Assembly (NCBI GenBank): GCA_048013815.1
Contig: CM106586.1
Coordinates: forward strand, 12,276,001-12,340,000
Origin: Setoptus koraiensis
Lineage: Eukaryota > Arthropoda
DNA length: 64,000 nucleotides
Reading direction: 5' to 3'
Part shown: piece after piece, positions 34,239 to 44,238 of the stretch
How positions within the stretch are numbered: the first letter of the stretch is position 1
Layout: every line of letters starts with the position of its first letter
Made by a program: the position numbers and the translations under genes
The notes under the pieces: generated by a model
What the model was told of the DNA's origin: nothing
The model's database searches: none
What the model saw: only the letters and a program-made list of their open reading frames with translations

Positions 34239-34523
34239 ATGGACCTCAGCAGTTTTCTTTCTTGCTTGTTAACTTTCATCTGTTGTTTATCGATCATCAT
34301 ACAACCAACCAAGTGTCTCACCGATGAGGAGAATGCCAGAAATATTCAAGAGGCTTTGGACGATCCGTATCTTGATGAATCGTTCAAGGAACATCTAAGG
34401 CGCGTCGACATTCTCAGACAAGACATAGCGAAAGAGCGCGATGTTCTCAAAGGAGTAAGAGCTAATTTGGACGACTTCCAAAAAGAACTTGATGCCACTC
34501 GAGAGAGAATCAACCTGTTTTAG
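34239..34523 (+). CDS. Small secreted helical protein (94 aa), unknown
   Basis: From the ATG at 34239 the frame encodes a signal peptide (MDLSSFLSCLLTFICCLSII), cut about residue 27. About 65 highly charged residues follow with heptad-like spacing (RRVDILRQDIAKERDVLKGV, then DDFQKELDATRERI), ending NLF. The frame can be extended seven codons upstream only by a non-ATG codon, so I chose this ATG. No cysteine remains in the mature part after the processing region. I do not recognise the family. It looks like a small secreted amphipathic or coiled-coil protein. The signal peptide, sensible length and following AATAAA support it as real. It is divergent from POLD2. Confidence 0.7.
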   Translation: MDLSSFLSCLLTFICCLSIIIQPTKCLTDEENARNIQEALDDPYLDESFKEHLRRVDILRQDIAKERDVLKGVRANLDDFQKELDATRERINLF

Positions 34524-34626
34524 TTTCCAACATGGAGTAGTATATTCAAGATAGACTCCATTCAATCCAACATGAACAATCCCACCAATGTCCTTTAGAT
34601 GAAATCCTAAGCCTTTTGGTGGCATG

Positions 34627-34632
34627 AATAAA
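34627..34632 (+). promoter_or_regulatory. Polyadenylation signal AATAAA for the secreted protein gene
   Basis: It lies about 104 bp after the stop codon, in the expected orientation. Confidence 0.6.
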
Positions 34633-35255
34633 ATGTTGTGTTCGAATACTAAACTTTGAGGTCTTTGATACTTTATCTCTGATTTGTGTTCTCGTCATCT
34701 CTCTGATGGACAGGTGCTACCCCTACTAATGTAATTTCTATTCTTTTGGCTTGCAATAGATTTCATGAGAAAAAGAAATGGCTCTCTTATAAGAAAATAT
34801 CCTAGCACAGTGCACAGATTTAGGAAAAGTTGATTCGACTATGACCAACGATTGACCCATTTGAATTCAATCTTCTCTTTGCACTTGAGATGTGCGATAC
34901 AATTCTAACCCGCGGATTATCCGTGACTTTTCTCAACTTACGTGGCAATGCCTGGCCGGATGGCCCCTTCGAGAAAATTTGCAAAACGGATCGGTTATCC
35001 GCGACGGATATCCGCGCGCATTTTGTTCTTGCACGTGATAAGGTTAACGCCCCCGTCCATTGTACCGCTACGAAGACGCCTCCAGACAACGTGTTGCGTG
35101 TGTGAGCCATTCGTCCCATCTACCACTTTGATCTGCTAAGTGAATTGCTGTCTCACACAATCACATCAATAAGTCGAACGAATTATCTTTTTATACCTTC
35201 TTTTCAATAGAATTATTTTCATTTTTAACTGCCTGCCCATCTCTATCTAGCCAAC
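34633..35255. promoter_or_regulatory. Region upstream of Shutdown/FKBP6
   Basis: It carries a GC-richer patch (about 34905-35110) with repeated GGATATCCGCG and GGTTATCCGCG words, inside otherwise AT-rich DNA. Both strands are open there, but the translations do not resemble a protein. It is probably promoter DNA. Confidence 0.4.
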
Positions 35256-36578
35256 ATGTCAACTGATGTCCCAGATTTGGATTGCTCCATGAAGAACTTG
35301 TCATGGAAAGTCGAGATTGATCAATTGAAAGACCTGGCTGAGGGTAAACACGCCATTATAGATTTCTCCGATGAGAGTGACGATTCTGACGCTGAAGATG
35401 GAGAAGATTCCGATGACGATCAAGGCAACATTGTTCCCATTCGACCAGACAAAAAGAGACGTGTCCAAACTCTCGATGCTCAAACCAAACAATCTATTAT
35501 CAAGACCGAAGTGATGTCCCTCGCCGAGGACTTCAGAACGAATAACATCTCGTCGGTGAAGAAGGATTTTCCCGATACAACAGAATTGGAAGTTGAGCCG
35601 AATCTTTTCGCTGCGCAAACTGAGGACGAATACAAAGCAATACATGCCCGATACCATAATTTGGGTAAATATAACGACCTTATAAAGTCTGGCGATTATA
35701 TTATAGTTGTTGAACATATGATCTACAAGAATACCATTCGAACAGGAACAGGAAAATTAATAAATGAAAATTCAACGGTTATATTTGACTATGCCTGCTG
35801 GACTGAAAATTGCCATGAACCATACGATTCCACTTGGTTACGCAAGAAGGCCTGCGTAACAGAACTCTCCCAAGACACACTGATTCCTGGCATCAATATT
35901 CTACTGAGAACCATGAAATTAGGTGAAAGGGCCGAATGCATAATTAAACCCGAATATGCCTACAAGGAACTTGGTGTACCACCTAGAATACCCAGAAATG
36001 CGACGATATTCTGTTTGCTACATGTACTGCGTGCCTATGAGGACTCTTCTCTGGCGAGACTATTGATTTCTCCAGGTAGGGCTCAAGAGTCGGGCGTTCC
36101 ATTTGCCACCATTTTGTCAGTGTGTAATGATGCCAGGATTCTAGGCAACTATTATCTCCAGAAAGGTCAAGCGTGGCAAGCATTGGAGCGCTATAAATCA
36201 GGTCGAGTTATATTGGATGCCTTATCGTACAAGGATGAGCAAGAAGAAACAGCAGCCAATTCGATGCTGATCAAATTCTATAATAACAGCTCCAATGCGT
36301 TGTTGCAATTGAACAAGCCTCGAACAGCATTAACTTTTTGCAAATTAGCTTTGGAGATAGATCGACACAACGTAAAGGCTCATTGGTTTTATACTAGAGC
36401 TTGGGAAATGTTACGACACTATGATAAGGCTCTGAGATGGGCGAAAAAGGGTCTCAACATTGCCGGTTCATATCAAACTATTTTTATTATGAAAGTGGGA
36501 AAGCTTGAATTGGACTTGAAGAGTGCCAAGAAGTTTGAAAACGATCTTTTTAGGAAGATGGGCTCTCGTTACGGATGA
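35256..36578 (+). CDS. shu: Shutdown/FKBP6-like co-chaperone (inactive FKBP + TPR)
   Basis: Shutdown in flies and FKBP6 in vertebrates are HSP90 co-chaperones of the piRNA pathway, needed for loading PIWI proteins and silencing transposons in the germline. The single exon encodes 440 residues. An acidic N-terminal part (DESDDSDAEDGEDSDDD) is followed by a degenerate FKBP fold (about 140-265: YDSTWLRKK, LIPGINILLRTMKLGERAEC, IKPEYAYKELGVPPRIPRNA). TPR helices follow (LGNYYLQKGQAWQALERYKS, ALLQLNKPRTALTFCKLALE, AHWFYTRAWEMLRHYDKALR). The active-site Trp of FKBP12 is replaced by Ile (PGIN), as expected for a non-catalytic FKBP6-type domain. Assignment over other FKBP-TPR proteins rests on this degenerate FKBP with YDSTWLRKK and on the length. 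Confidence 0.85.
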   Translation: MSTDVPDLDCSMKNLSWKVEIDQLKDLAEGKHAIIDFSDESDDSDAEDGEDSDDDQGNIVPIRPDKKRRVQTLDAQTKQSIIKTEVMSLAEDFRTNNISSVKKDFPDTTELEVEPNLFAAQTEDEYKAIHARYHNLGKYNDLIKSGDYIIVVEHMIYKNTIRTGTGKLINENSTVIFDYACWTENCHEPYDSTWLRKKACVTELSQDTLIPGINILLRTMKLGERAECIIKPEYAYKELGVPPRIPRNATIFCLLHVLRAYEDSSLARLLISPGRAQESGVPFATILSVCNDARILGNYYLQKGQAWQALERYKSGRVILDALSYKDEQEETAANSMLIKFYNNSSNALLQLNKPRTALTFCKLALEIDRHNVKAHWFYTRAWEMLRHYDKALRWAKKGLNIAGSYQTIFIMKVGKLELDLKSAKKFENDLFRKMGSRYG

Positions 36579-36679
36579 CATTATAAGGGCAACTTGACAG
36601 GAACAATCATTCAATTTTTTCCAAGTTGACCGAGTATTTGTCACATTCTTCAGTTGTCTTGACTAAGTATAGAATCAAC

Positions 36680-36685
36680 AATAAA
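36680..36685 (+). promoter_or_regulatory. Polyadenylation signal AATAAA for Shutdown/FKBP6
   Basis: It lies about 100 bp after the stop and only 11 bp before the stop codon of the convergent strumpellin gene, so the two 3' ends almost certainly overlap. Confidence 0.65.
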
Positions 36686-36695
36686 AAGGCAGATT

Positions 36696-39600
36696 TCATC
36701 GGACATGACATACGTTGAACTCAAGTGTTTCTAAAATGGGGGTTGGTAGTTTTGACTCCATAATGGATCTTGGAAAACGTCCTATACGCAAATATTCTAT
36801 GAGGCAAGAAATCATATTCACTAGGTCCAATGGTAACTCGGTCAACGATTTGTTGGCAGCACCCATTTGCTTAAAAACCGATCTTATATAATAACACATA
36901 TAATCAACAATAGTCACATTTTTTGTGTTTTGATACTGGTGAACAAAAGTAATCACTCCGTACATCAAGGGTATTGCATCTATAGTCTCACTTGATAATC
37001 TTGAAATTTTGGGCACTAGACCAGAGATGGCTTTGGAATATATGAATTTTGGCATCTGGGTGAGAATAAGTAAGAATAGTATTGATTCTAGGTGCTGGTG
37101 ATTGTTCGATATATTTGTTGTATAAACTTTTGTTAATGGATCGGACAAACCGATCCATTCAAGGTGGTTTGTAAGTTCAAACAACAGTTGACTATCATCT
37201 TGCCAATTATGACTACTCGAGGTGGGATTAAGTTTAGGAGAATCATTGTTGATGTCTGCAAGGTTAGATGTAGTGGGGTGACTAACGCGAGCGTTATTGT
37301 TTAGAGTGGTCAGCGTGGCGTCATTCAAGGTGTTTAAGCAACTGTAAAAATTTCTGGCTTTTGATCGACATTGAGTACTAAGACAATGAGCTATATTTGC
37401 ACGCATGATCTGCAGTTGTCCAATTTGAAGTATCGTTTCCAAAACAGTCCCTGTGAGAAATCGACTGCATTTTGAGACCAGATTGGCATGGTAGTGGGCG
37501 GAATCCTCCAAAATTGATTGCTTAGCTATGTTATTCTTCATCTCCACAAACAATGAGTCTAACGATTTTTCTTTTAGGAGAGCAGATGTTAGGAAATTGT
37601 CTAATTTTTGGACATTATCCATGATCATTGTAGAACAAACTTGATCAAAACCATTCAAACCTGCTGTTCCAATGCTCGCCTGAGGGTATTAGAGGGGAGA
37701 AACAATATCGGTGTAAAGATTTGAGAGTTTGATCATGGCGTTTTGGTGGCAATCTAGAATACTCTGAAGACTTACATTGATAAGGTCAAACAATTTCAAG
37801 TCTATGATAAATTCTTTCGTTTTACTATCATACCATGCGCTCATTTGATCATCATGTATAGTTGTCTTCGGACTAGTAACTCTCAAAGTTTCAGCAACAA
37901 GTCTTCCAACAAAGTTTGCGGACTGATCCACCTTTGCAAATGTCGGTATCGGTACTCGTTGAGATTGATAGACACTCTGCCAATCAAGCACTTTTTGTTT
38001 GGTATATGTATTACACTCTTGTTCAACATTAAATTTAATAATTCTTGACAACTCCTCTTGCCACATACGTAGACCATAAATGAAAACATAATCTTGTATA
38101 TATTCAAAAGATCGTTTATAACCATCCATAATTTTAGCAAGATTAATTAATTTACTGACTAATTCACTTGGTTTTGCCCTCGAGTTGAAGATCAATTGAG
38201 AATGAATGGCCTCTGCGGCTTGTTTGACTAGCTCTCGTCGGATACCATCTACAAGCAATTGTTTCGAGTCGATCTTAATGACACCGATAGCCGTTTCCCG
38301 CATCATAAGCATGCCTTCTGCATATAGAGAGATCTTGTAAGTTAAATGAGCCACCTCGTCCCTTTCTTCCAGGAATGCAAAATCTCTAAGATCGTTTAAT
38401 GATATCTTAGATGGCAGTTCGTTTATCTTATCTGTCTGCAGTGATATAATTTGAGCAACAAACAAAAACATGGTCTCAGGGATAATGTGCAAAACTTTCC
38501 TTATGTATGACACCAACTGGGATGAATAAAATTGTGACACGGACAATAAGTCAGGACTGTTTACTTGATTGATCCTAATTAGAGATAAGTCAAAAGCGGA
38601 AGCCAGCTTCAAAAAGGTGTATCTTATTTTTGCCACTTGACGAGGATCATCTCTGATTGCTTTTTGCATTTGTCTGGTAAAACTGGTATCCATTATCTCC
38701 CAGCCATAAGACAGGTCTCCAATCATTTGCAGTGTTACCAATGTATCCTCGCTGAGAGAAAGGTTTCGCATGATCAGTGTCAAGTTACGACAAGTATCTA
38801 ATACAAGTTGTTTAACTTGCAGGTTTGATTCCATTTGATAAATTTCCTGAACTTCTTTCATCTTACGTAGCAATTTTACGACATCCTGGCGATCGTGACT
38901 TCGGTTGGATTCATCAGTACTGAACTGCAATGACTTAAATTCATTTAGAATATCGTTGAAAATTTTTTCCAAGTTTCTGTTCTTTTCGACGCCCCTCATT
39001 ATTTGAACACCGGCAAAAATACTTTCGAGTTCATCAAGTAGTTCGATAGTTTCACTTTTCAATTTATTGATCCTAGTAGAATTAGAATCGAGCAGTTGTC
39101 TGTACAGTTCTCTGAAACTCTGTTCTAATTGAGCAGTATTTTGTAGCAATATGAATAGACTGTCCAGATTGACTCCAAGATTGCTACTCTGTACCAATTC
39201 TAGAGTAGTTTTGCATTTTTTTACCTGCCATTTATTGTTAGAGTGCGAATGCAACAAACTCCAACGTATTAGAATATTAGCCTCCCTGAGGTTGTTTAAT
39301 ATTTTAGTGGAATTTTCAAGGACGGAATCTAATTCTAGCCAACCTTCGCGAAGCATGGCCTGTATCTGAGGTGTGACTTTATCGAATCTATCATGGAATT
39401 TATTGCAAACGTGCCTTATGTTATCCACTTCCAAAGTATTGCATAATGCTTGTCTTGCGGCCTTGTACGGTTCCCAAGCTTCAATAAGATTCACAACACT
39501 ACCCATATAGATGCTGATGACCCAATTATCTGGAAAGAATCTATCAACTATTTCTCTCATTTTTGCGTATTGCATAGTAAGAATGTCAGGCACATAGTAC

Positions 39601-40379
39601 AATATCACGTAAAGCATAGACGCTTGTTGAGCCAGCGCAAAGGAACGGTGCTCGGGGTTAGGGAATGTGGTCACTATTTGATTGTATATATCATCTGATT
39701 GAAGTTTAGCTATAAGTAAATTGATCACTGCTTGATTGGCACCAGTGCGAGAAAAATATTTTTCCGGGTAGTTGGCTGGTCGTTTGCCAGTTTTTCTGTC
39801 GTAGCCAGTTGTCCTAAGCAAGTTGCTGGTGTCGTCTAAACTAGAGCCTGGTGCAGTTTTGAATGCAGAATAGCGGTAATAGCTAACAATGATTCTTTCT
39901 CGTGTCGGACCATCAAAGTTTCTGTCTACTACAAGCAGCATGAATCCTAATAAGAAATATGCCTCACATAATAGTTGACGACCATCAATATCTTGCAAAA
40001 CACTGTCCATGGTCTGACCAATGTAAGAGCCATCCTCCAAGTCTTCAATGAAAACATTCAAGTCAACAGAGTACCGATGAATGGATTCAAAGGTTAAATA
40101 GTAGCGAGTGACTATATCTAGATATGTATCACAGAATTCGGAGTCCTTTTGCTTAAGAGATGCATTGGATTCTATTTTGTTCTCTATAGAATCAGATTCA
40201 TTGAAGTAGCTGAAATCATTTACTATCTCCTTGTATAAATTGAACTCTGGCCTATCTGATCTAAACGGCGGTGGTATAATTTCACTGAGACGATAAAGTT
40301 CCGCGATGATGGCATTGCCTCTTGACACTATTTTGGCTAGAGAATGGCCACAAATATTATCACGGCCCAAGAAATTCAT
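36696..40379 (-). CDS. WASHC5: WASH complex subunit 5 (strumpellin), two exons
   Basis: Strumpellin is a core scaffold of the WASH complex, which drives Arp2/3 actin branching on endosomes for retromer-linked sorting. Exon 1 is 40379-37776 and exon 2 is 37679-36696. The 96-bp phase-0 intron (CAAT|GTAAGT, CCTCAG|GCGAGC) joins KLFDLIN to ASIGTAGLNGFDQV, matching the family. The product is 1,195 residues (human 1,159). It matches along its whole length: CGHSLAKIVSRGNAIIAELY, RPANYPEKYF, YFPDNWVISIYMG, FLKLASAFDLSLIRINQVNS, PSELVSKL, SFEYIQDYVFIYGL. Reading into the intron gives only a short false tail. The gene is convergent with Shutdown/FKBP6, with 117 bp between stop codons. Confidence 0.97.
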
Positions 40380-41077
40380 GATCCTGGTATCATTCTATTT
40401 GGTGTCCCGCGGTTCTTTTATGTGGATAGTAAATTATAACTAGATTCTAAAATATCTAAGAGCATATGGTTGTTTCTTTGAGCAAAAAATAGGCCCAGTT
40501 CATATTGAAGATGTAAATCATGGCTTTTTGGTACATTTAAACATAGCATCGATGGCGTGCCTCATGGAAGCATTGTTATTGTTTGTGCGAGTGCAAACAG
40601 TAACGACCAAAAGGAATTGAAAGTGCCTTATAGAGTGAACAAGATTTGTATGAGCGAGCGGCCGTTAGGAGGCGTTTCAGAACTGTTTCAGTTGCAATTC
40701 AGCCTTTCAATGTACAGCGCCTGTCCTATTGGAAGCGACACACTGCGGTAAAGTGGATAAAAACAAAGTTCCAGACAAATGATTAAAATCAATGATAAAA
40801 TTGCATGGACAACAATTGCTTTGTTTGAAAAACCGCCAACACGAGAATCTATACAATGTAACTCGATCAAATTTCCGATTCTATCGCTTGTTATTTGTAC
40901 CGGTAAACGTTGATCCGTCCACATCAATATCATCTCTACTAAACATCATCATGTCGGCAACCGACTAGCGGCTTATTGATTGATATTAAAGTGAACAATT
41001 AATTTTAACTTGAATATTTTATCCGACAACTATTAATAAGTAAATTATATCATCAACGACATCATAACAAGTTCAAA
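40380..41077. promoter_or_regulatory. Divergent region between strumpellin and the Bora-like gene
   Basis: 698 bp between divergent starts. It must hold both promoters and also contains the possible small minus-strand gene at 40688-40933. No clear core promoter motif was recognised. Confidence 0.4.
40688..40933 (-). CDS. Possible small membrane protein (81 aa), hypothetical
   Basis: The ATG-started frame encodes about 40 polar residues, one clear hydrophobic helix (IVVHAILSLILIICLELCFY) and a short tail ending ERLNCN. It lies 308 bp upstream of strumpellin on the same strand. It could equally be chance or part of that gene's 5' region. The arrangement of one helix plus a short tail suits a small mitochondrial or ER protein, but I recognise no family. 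Confidence 0.3.
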   Translation of the reverse strand: MILMWTDQRLPVQITSDRIGNLIELHCIDSRVGGFSNKAIVVHAILSLILIICLELCFYPLYRSVSLPIGQALYIERLNCN

Positions 41078-42157
41078 ATGGAGAATAGTAAAAGCTCAAA
41101 CATTGGGGAGACCACTGGAAAGAAAATTGTTGACCAAAGATTAGAGAAATTTCTATCTATGCTTGAGAATTTGCCCCGATTATGCTCACCAACTATTTGC
41201 GGTACATTATCTATGAATGCAACAAAAAGTTCTACTGCGGGCCAGACTAAGAGTGGTCGTACGACCTTTGACCACAAAGACAAAAAGGCCTCACAACTTC
41301 AAATGACTTGTGAGGAGAAATTCGATTCTATCGTCGACATGTCTGTAGACAACAATCATACACCTGTTAGATTGGCTGACAATCAATTCTTTCATACAGA
41401 ACAAATGGACGACAACGATGAGTCTGAGTGTCAACAAGACAAAACATTTGAGTGGTCCATAGAGCAAGCTGCCACCCTATTTCCCACCAACATTACTGTA
41501 GATAACATATCTGACAACGGCTGCGATGTTGCCGACTTAGACTTGACTTGGCGAACTAAAGAAAACGAAGAGTTTTTCTCACAAAAAACCATAGCCCCGT
41601 CACCATGTCTCCAATATGCTACTTTTTCCTACTCTCAACCCCCGGAGACGCCAAGTAGACGTAAATCATCATTGTATAACACTAGTAGTAATGATACAAG
41701 TGATCCAAGCGATCCAAGTAGCCTTTACAAGACGACACCGACCACGACAAAGTCATCAAGTCAGACGTACTACTCTTCCTACACTGCGTACATCTCAGCT
41801 AATATTGACGAAGACAGTCTACAATCTGTCAATGATAAACTAGCAAATAATCACGTCGATGATTCTGACACTAATTCTAGGTTTTCTACGGATCAACAAG
41901 ACGACTATGACGTTGTTGATGGTGTCGGCGACTACGATACCAGTGGTCAAGAACTAGAATGTGATAATCAACTTATATTCTCACCCAGTGAAGGACCGAA
42001 CATGGGCCATAACTTTAGACTCACTATAAGCTCGCCACGCACTTTCGAAAATTTGTTTGAGCAGGAGAGTAAAATTCAACATAGCACTCCTAAGACGACC
42101 AGCCAAGATGTAGCTGCAAGTAAGCGTATCAGACCTAGACGTAGGATATGTCTATGA
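41078..42157 (+). CDS. bora: Bora-like protein (Aurora-A/Plk1 cofactor)
   Basis: Bora activates Aurora A, which then activates Plk1 at mitotic entry; it is a largely disordered cell-cycle protein. The single exon encodes 359 residues. The best evidence is TFEWSIEQAATLFPTNI near residue 122, which fits the Bora signature FxWSI(D/E)QxAxLxPxxI. After a spacer comes NEEFFSQKTIAPSP, matching the family's EEFFxxxxIxPSP. The rest is Ser/Thr/Asp-rich, with TPSRRKSS as a likely phosphorylation site and a basic end (KRIRPRRRICL). It is shorter than vertebrate Bora (about 560 residues) and the spacer between motifs is degenerate, so I rate this below the enzymes. It is convergent with the aminotransferase, 127 bp between stops. 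Confidence 0.7.
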   Translation: MENSKSSNIGETTGKKIVDQRLEKFLSMLENLPRLCSPTICGTLSMNATKSSTAGQTKSGRTTFDHKDKKASQLQMTCEEKFDSIVDMSVDNNHTPVRLADNQFFHTEQMDDNDESECQQDKTFEWSIEQAATLFPTNITVDNISDNGCDVADLDLTWRTKENEEFFSQKTIAPSPCLQYATFSYSQPPETPSRRKSSLYNTSSNDTSDPSDPSSLYKTTPTTTKSSSQTYYSSYTAYISANIDEDSLQSVNDKLANNHVDDSDTNSRFSTDQQDDYDVVDGVGDYDTSGQELECDNQLIFSPSEGPNMGHNFRLTISSPRTFENLFEQESKIQHSTPKTTSQDVAASKRIRPRRRICL

Positions 42158-42284
42158 CAGAATAATTTCTTTCTGTCAGATTTATCTAATATTTACATCC
42201 TTACATGGAAAAAGAATGTATACTATATCATTCACTATTTATTTTTTAATGTGCTTCAAAAACCTCAACTAATGTGACAACATC

Positions 42285-43781
42285 TTATTCAATCAGCTTT
42301 TTGATCACCCCTTCGAAAGAGACCAAAGTTGTGTCGCTTTTGAAATAACACAGCCTAATGAAATCTTCCGCCAAATGTTTATGATCTGCTGAATAAAATG
42401 CGCTAGGCGGAATACCTTGTAGCTTCTTGTTTTTTGATAACCAGCGTATAAATTTGTGGTCTTTGGTGGCACCCTGCTCTTGAGAGAAATCGAACTTCTT
42501 TGAAAGATCTGAAGTATTGGCCAACAGGAAGTATCCGGCCTCAGGAACAGTCGGCTCCATGTTCGCCTTTGACAATATCTCGACGACTCGATCGCGCTTC
42601 TGCTTCAAAGATGCTGCCAGAGAGGTCCAGTACGACTCTGGGGTGCCCATTCGGGCAGTCTCAATCTCAAAAGATTCCGCTACTGCCTCTTGCAACGGGG
42701 TAGGACAAACGTAGATGCAGTTTTGGTGTAAGAATTGCGCATACCTAATAAGGTCCGATGGTCCGTAACACCATCCCACCTTCCATCCAGTAACGCTGAA
42801 TGTTTTGCCAGCACTTCCGACAGTTATTGTCCTTTCCCACATGCCATCCAAACTAGCTGTTCTGATGTGTTCACCATCTAGGACTAGATGTTCATAAACC
42901 TCATCACTTAACACCAACAAATCGTTTCTCTTACAGATACCGGCAATACTTTCAAGTTCTTGTCGTGAAAACACCTTGCCCAGTGGATTGTGTGGATTGT
43001 TCAAAATGAGCATTTTAGTTTTGTTTGTTATCTTCGATTGCAGTTCATCCTCAGATAAAACCCAATCTGAGCTACTAGTCACTCCATCGCCTTTCTTAGA
43101 TTCTTTCTTCAGGCGGAGAGGTACAAACACGCATTTTCCTTGGGCCATTTTTACCATCGGCTCATAACAATCATAGTAGGGTTCAATTATAATGACCTCA
43201 TCTTCGGGTCCAATGAACGCATTGATAATGCAGTAAATGGCTTCGTAGGCTCCAACTGTCACCAGAACTTCTTTGTTTGGATCAACAGAACGATTCAACA
43301 ATTTCGAGTATAACTCACTTATGGCTTTCACTAGGCGAGGGTGTCCAAAACCTCTGGTGTACTGGTTTATCAAACAACTGCCCCCGGTGACAACTTTGGC
43401 CAGGCCCGCGGTAACATGATCCGGGTAGGCGGTAGGATAGTCTGGTAGACCCTGACCCATGTTCAAAGGCTTCGCTTCTGAAGCCAGCTGAGCGAACTCG
43501 ACCCACACCGATTCTTGTTCATCCTTGATTCTATCTGCTGGCACTAGTCTACTTCTTCCTGTACTTTTTAATTCGGTCATGATTGTTTGTCTTGAATGTG
43601 TATTGGTTGTCGCAAAATCTCTATGTTTATTGTGGCACGAAATTGGTAAGTTCTTCAGATTTTTGTTACATGCATAGCTATTATTGATGATCAAGGGCGA
43701 ATAGATTCTTGAATGTATTTTCGATTTGACCAAATTGTTTATTAGATTGGCACTGGCATTACTAGCTCTTATCATGTCCAC
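42285..43781 (-). CDS. KYAT: Kynurenine aminotransferase / cysteine-S-conjugate beta-lyase
   Basis: A fold-type I PLP enzyme that transaminates kynurenine to kynurenic acid and also acts on glutamine and cysteine S-conjugates. The single exon encodes 498 residues. The first about 67 are basic and Ser/Asn-rich with few acidic residues, like a mitochondrial presequence. A second ATG at 43580 (MTELKSTGRSR) would give a cytosolic form of about 431 residues, the usual family length. Motifs in order: LNMGQGLPDYPT, YTRGFGHPRL, TVGAYEAIYC, EPYYDCYEPM, LNNPHNPLGKVF, LSDEVYEHLV and GSAGKTFSVTGWKVGW, with Lys326 as the PLP-binding lysine. Whether it is KYAT1 or KYAT3 cannot be settled by eye. Confidence 0.93.
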   Translation of the reverse strand: MDMIRASNASANLINNLVKSKIHSRIYSPLIINNSYACNKNLKNLPISCHNKHRDFATTNTHSRQTIMTELKSTGRSRLVPADRIKDEQESVWVEFAQLASEAKPLNMGQGLPDYPTAYPDHVTAGLAKVVTGGSCLINQYTRGFGHPRLVKAISELYSKLLNRSVDPNKEVLVTVGAYEAIYCIINAFIGPEDEVIIIEPYYDCYEPMVKMAQGKCVFVPLRLKKESKKGDGVTSSSDWVLSEDELQSKITNKTKMLILNNPHNPLGKVFSRQELESIAGICKRNDLLVLSDEVYEHLVLDGEHIRTASLDGMWERTITVGSAGKTFSVTGWKVGWCYGPSDLIRYAQFLHQNCIYVCPTPLQEAVAESFEIETARMGTPESYWTSLAASLKQKRDRVVEILSKANMEPTVPEAGYFLLANTSDLSKKFDFSQEQGATKDHKFIRWLSKNKKLQGIPPSAFYSADHKHLAEDFIRLCYFKSDTTLVSFEGVIKKLIE

Positions 43782-44238
43782 TATGTTAACTAGCCGCTTT
43801 TAAACTCAGAACAACAAGTTAAATATAAACTTTGAAAGTTACGTTCTAGACTGTATGTTAGTATTGCAACAAAGTTGATTCCAGTGAAGCACCATATTTC
43901 GATGCATTCCAGCTGACACACCTGAAATTGGCAAGCTAGACTGTGGGTGGCGCACTATTTAAATAAATAAACTGTTAAAAGTTGTTAGGCGAAAGTCTTG
44001 TCGAACGAAATGCACGTAAAAACCCGTCTTTGGACGTTTGCACATATACTGTGGTTAACTCAAGTTTTTTGTATTTGTTGATTTATCGCTTAACGAGATC
44101 TTATCTGGCTGGTAACATGAGCTATTGTGCAATATCACAATTCTCTTTATACAATGATCAATATCAATGTAGCACGATGACCTAAAATTATATATAGGAC
44201 CAATAGTTGAGTTTCGTTGATTCAACCTTGTCTTGACG
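43782..44238. other. Spacer between aminotransferase start and CTU1 stop
   Basis: About 457 bp holding the aminotransferase promoter and the CTU1 3' UTR. I see nothing else. Confidence 0.45.

Noticed and set aside
34820-35119. A 99-codon minus-strand frame upstream of Shutdown/FKBP6
   Set aside because: Both strands are open across a GC-richer patch. No recognisable protein is produced, so promoter DNA is more likely.
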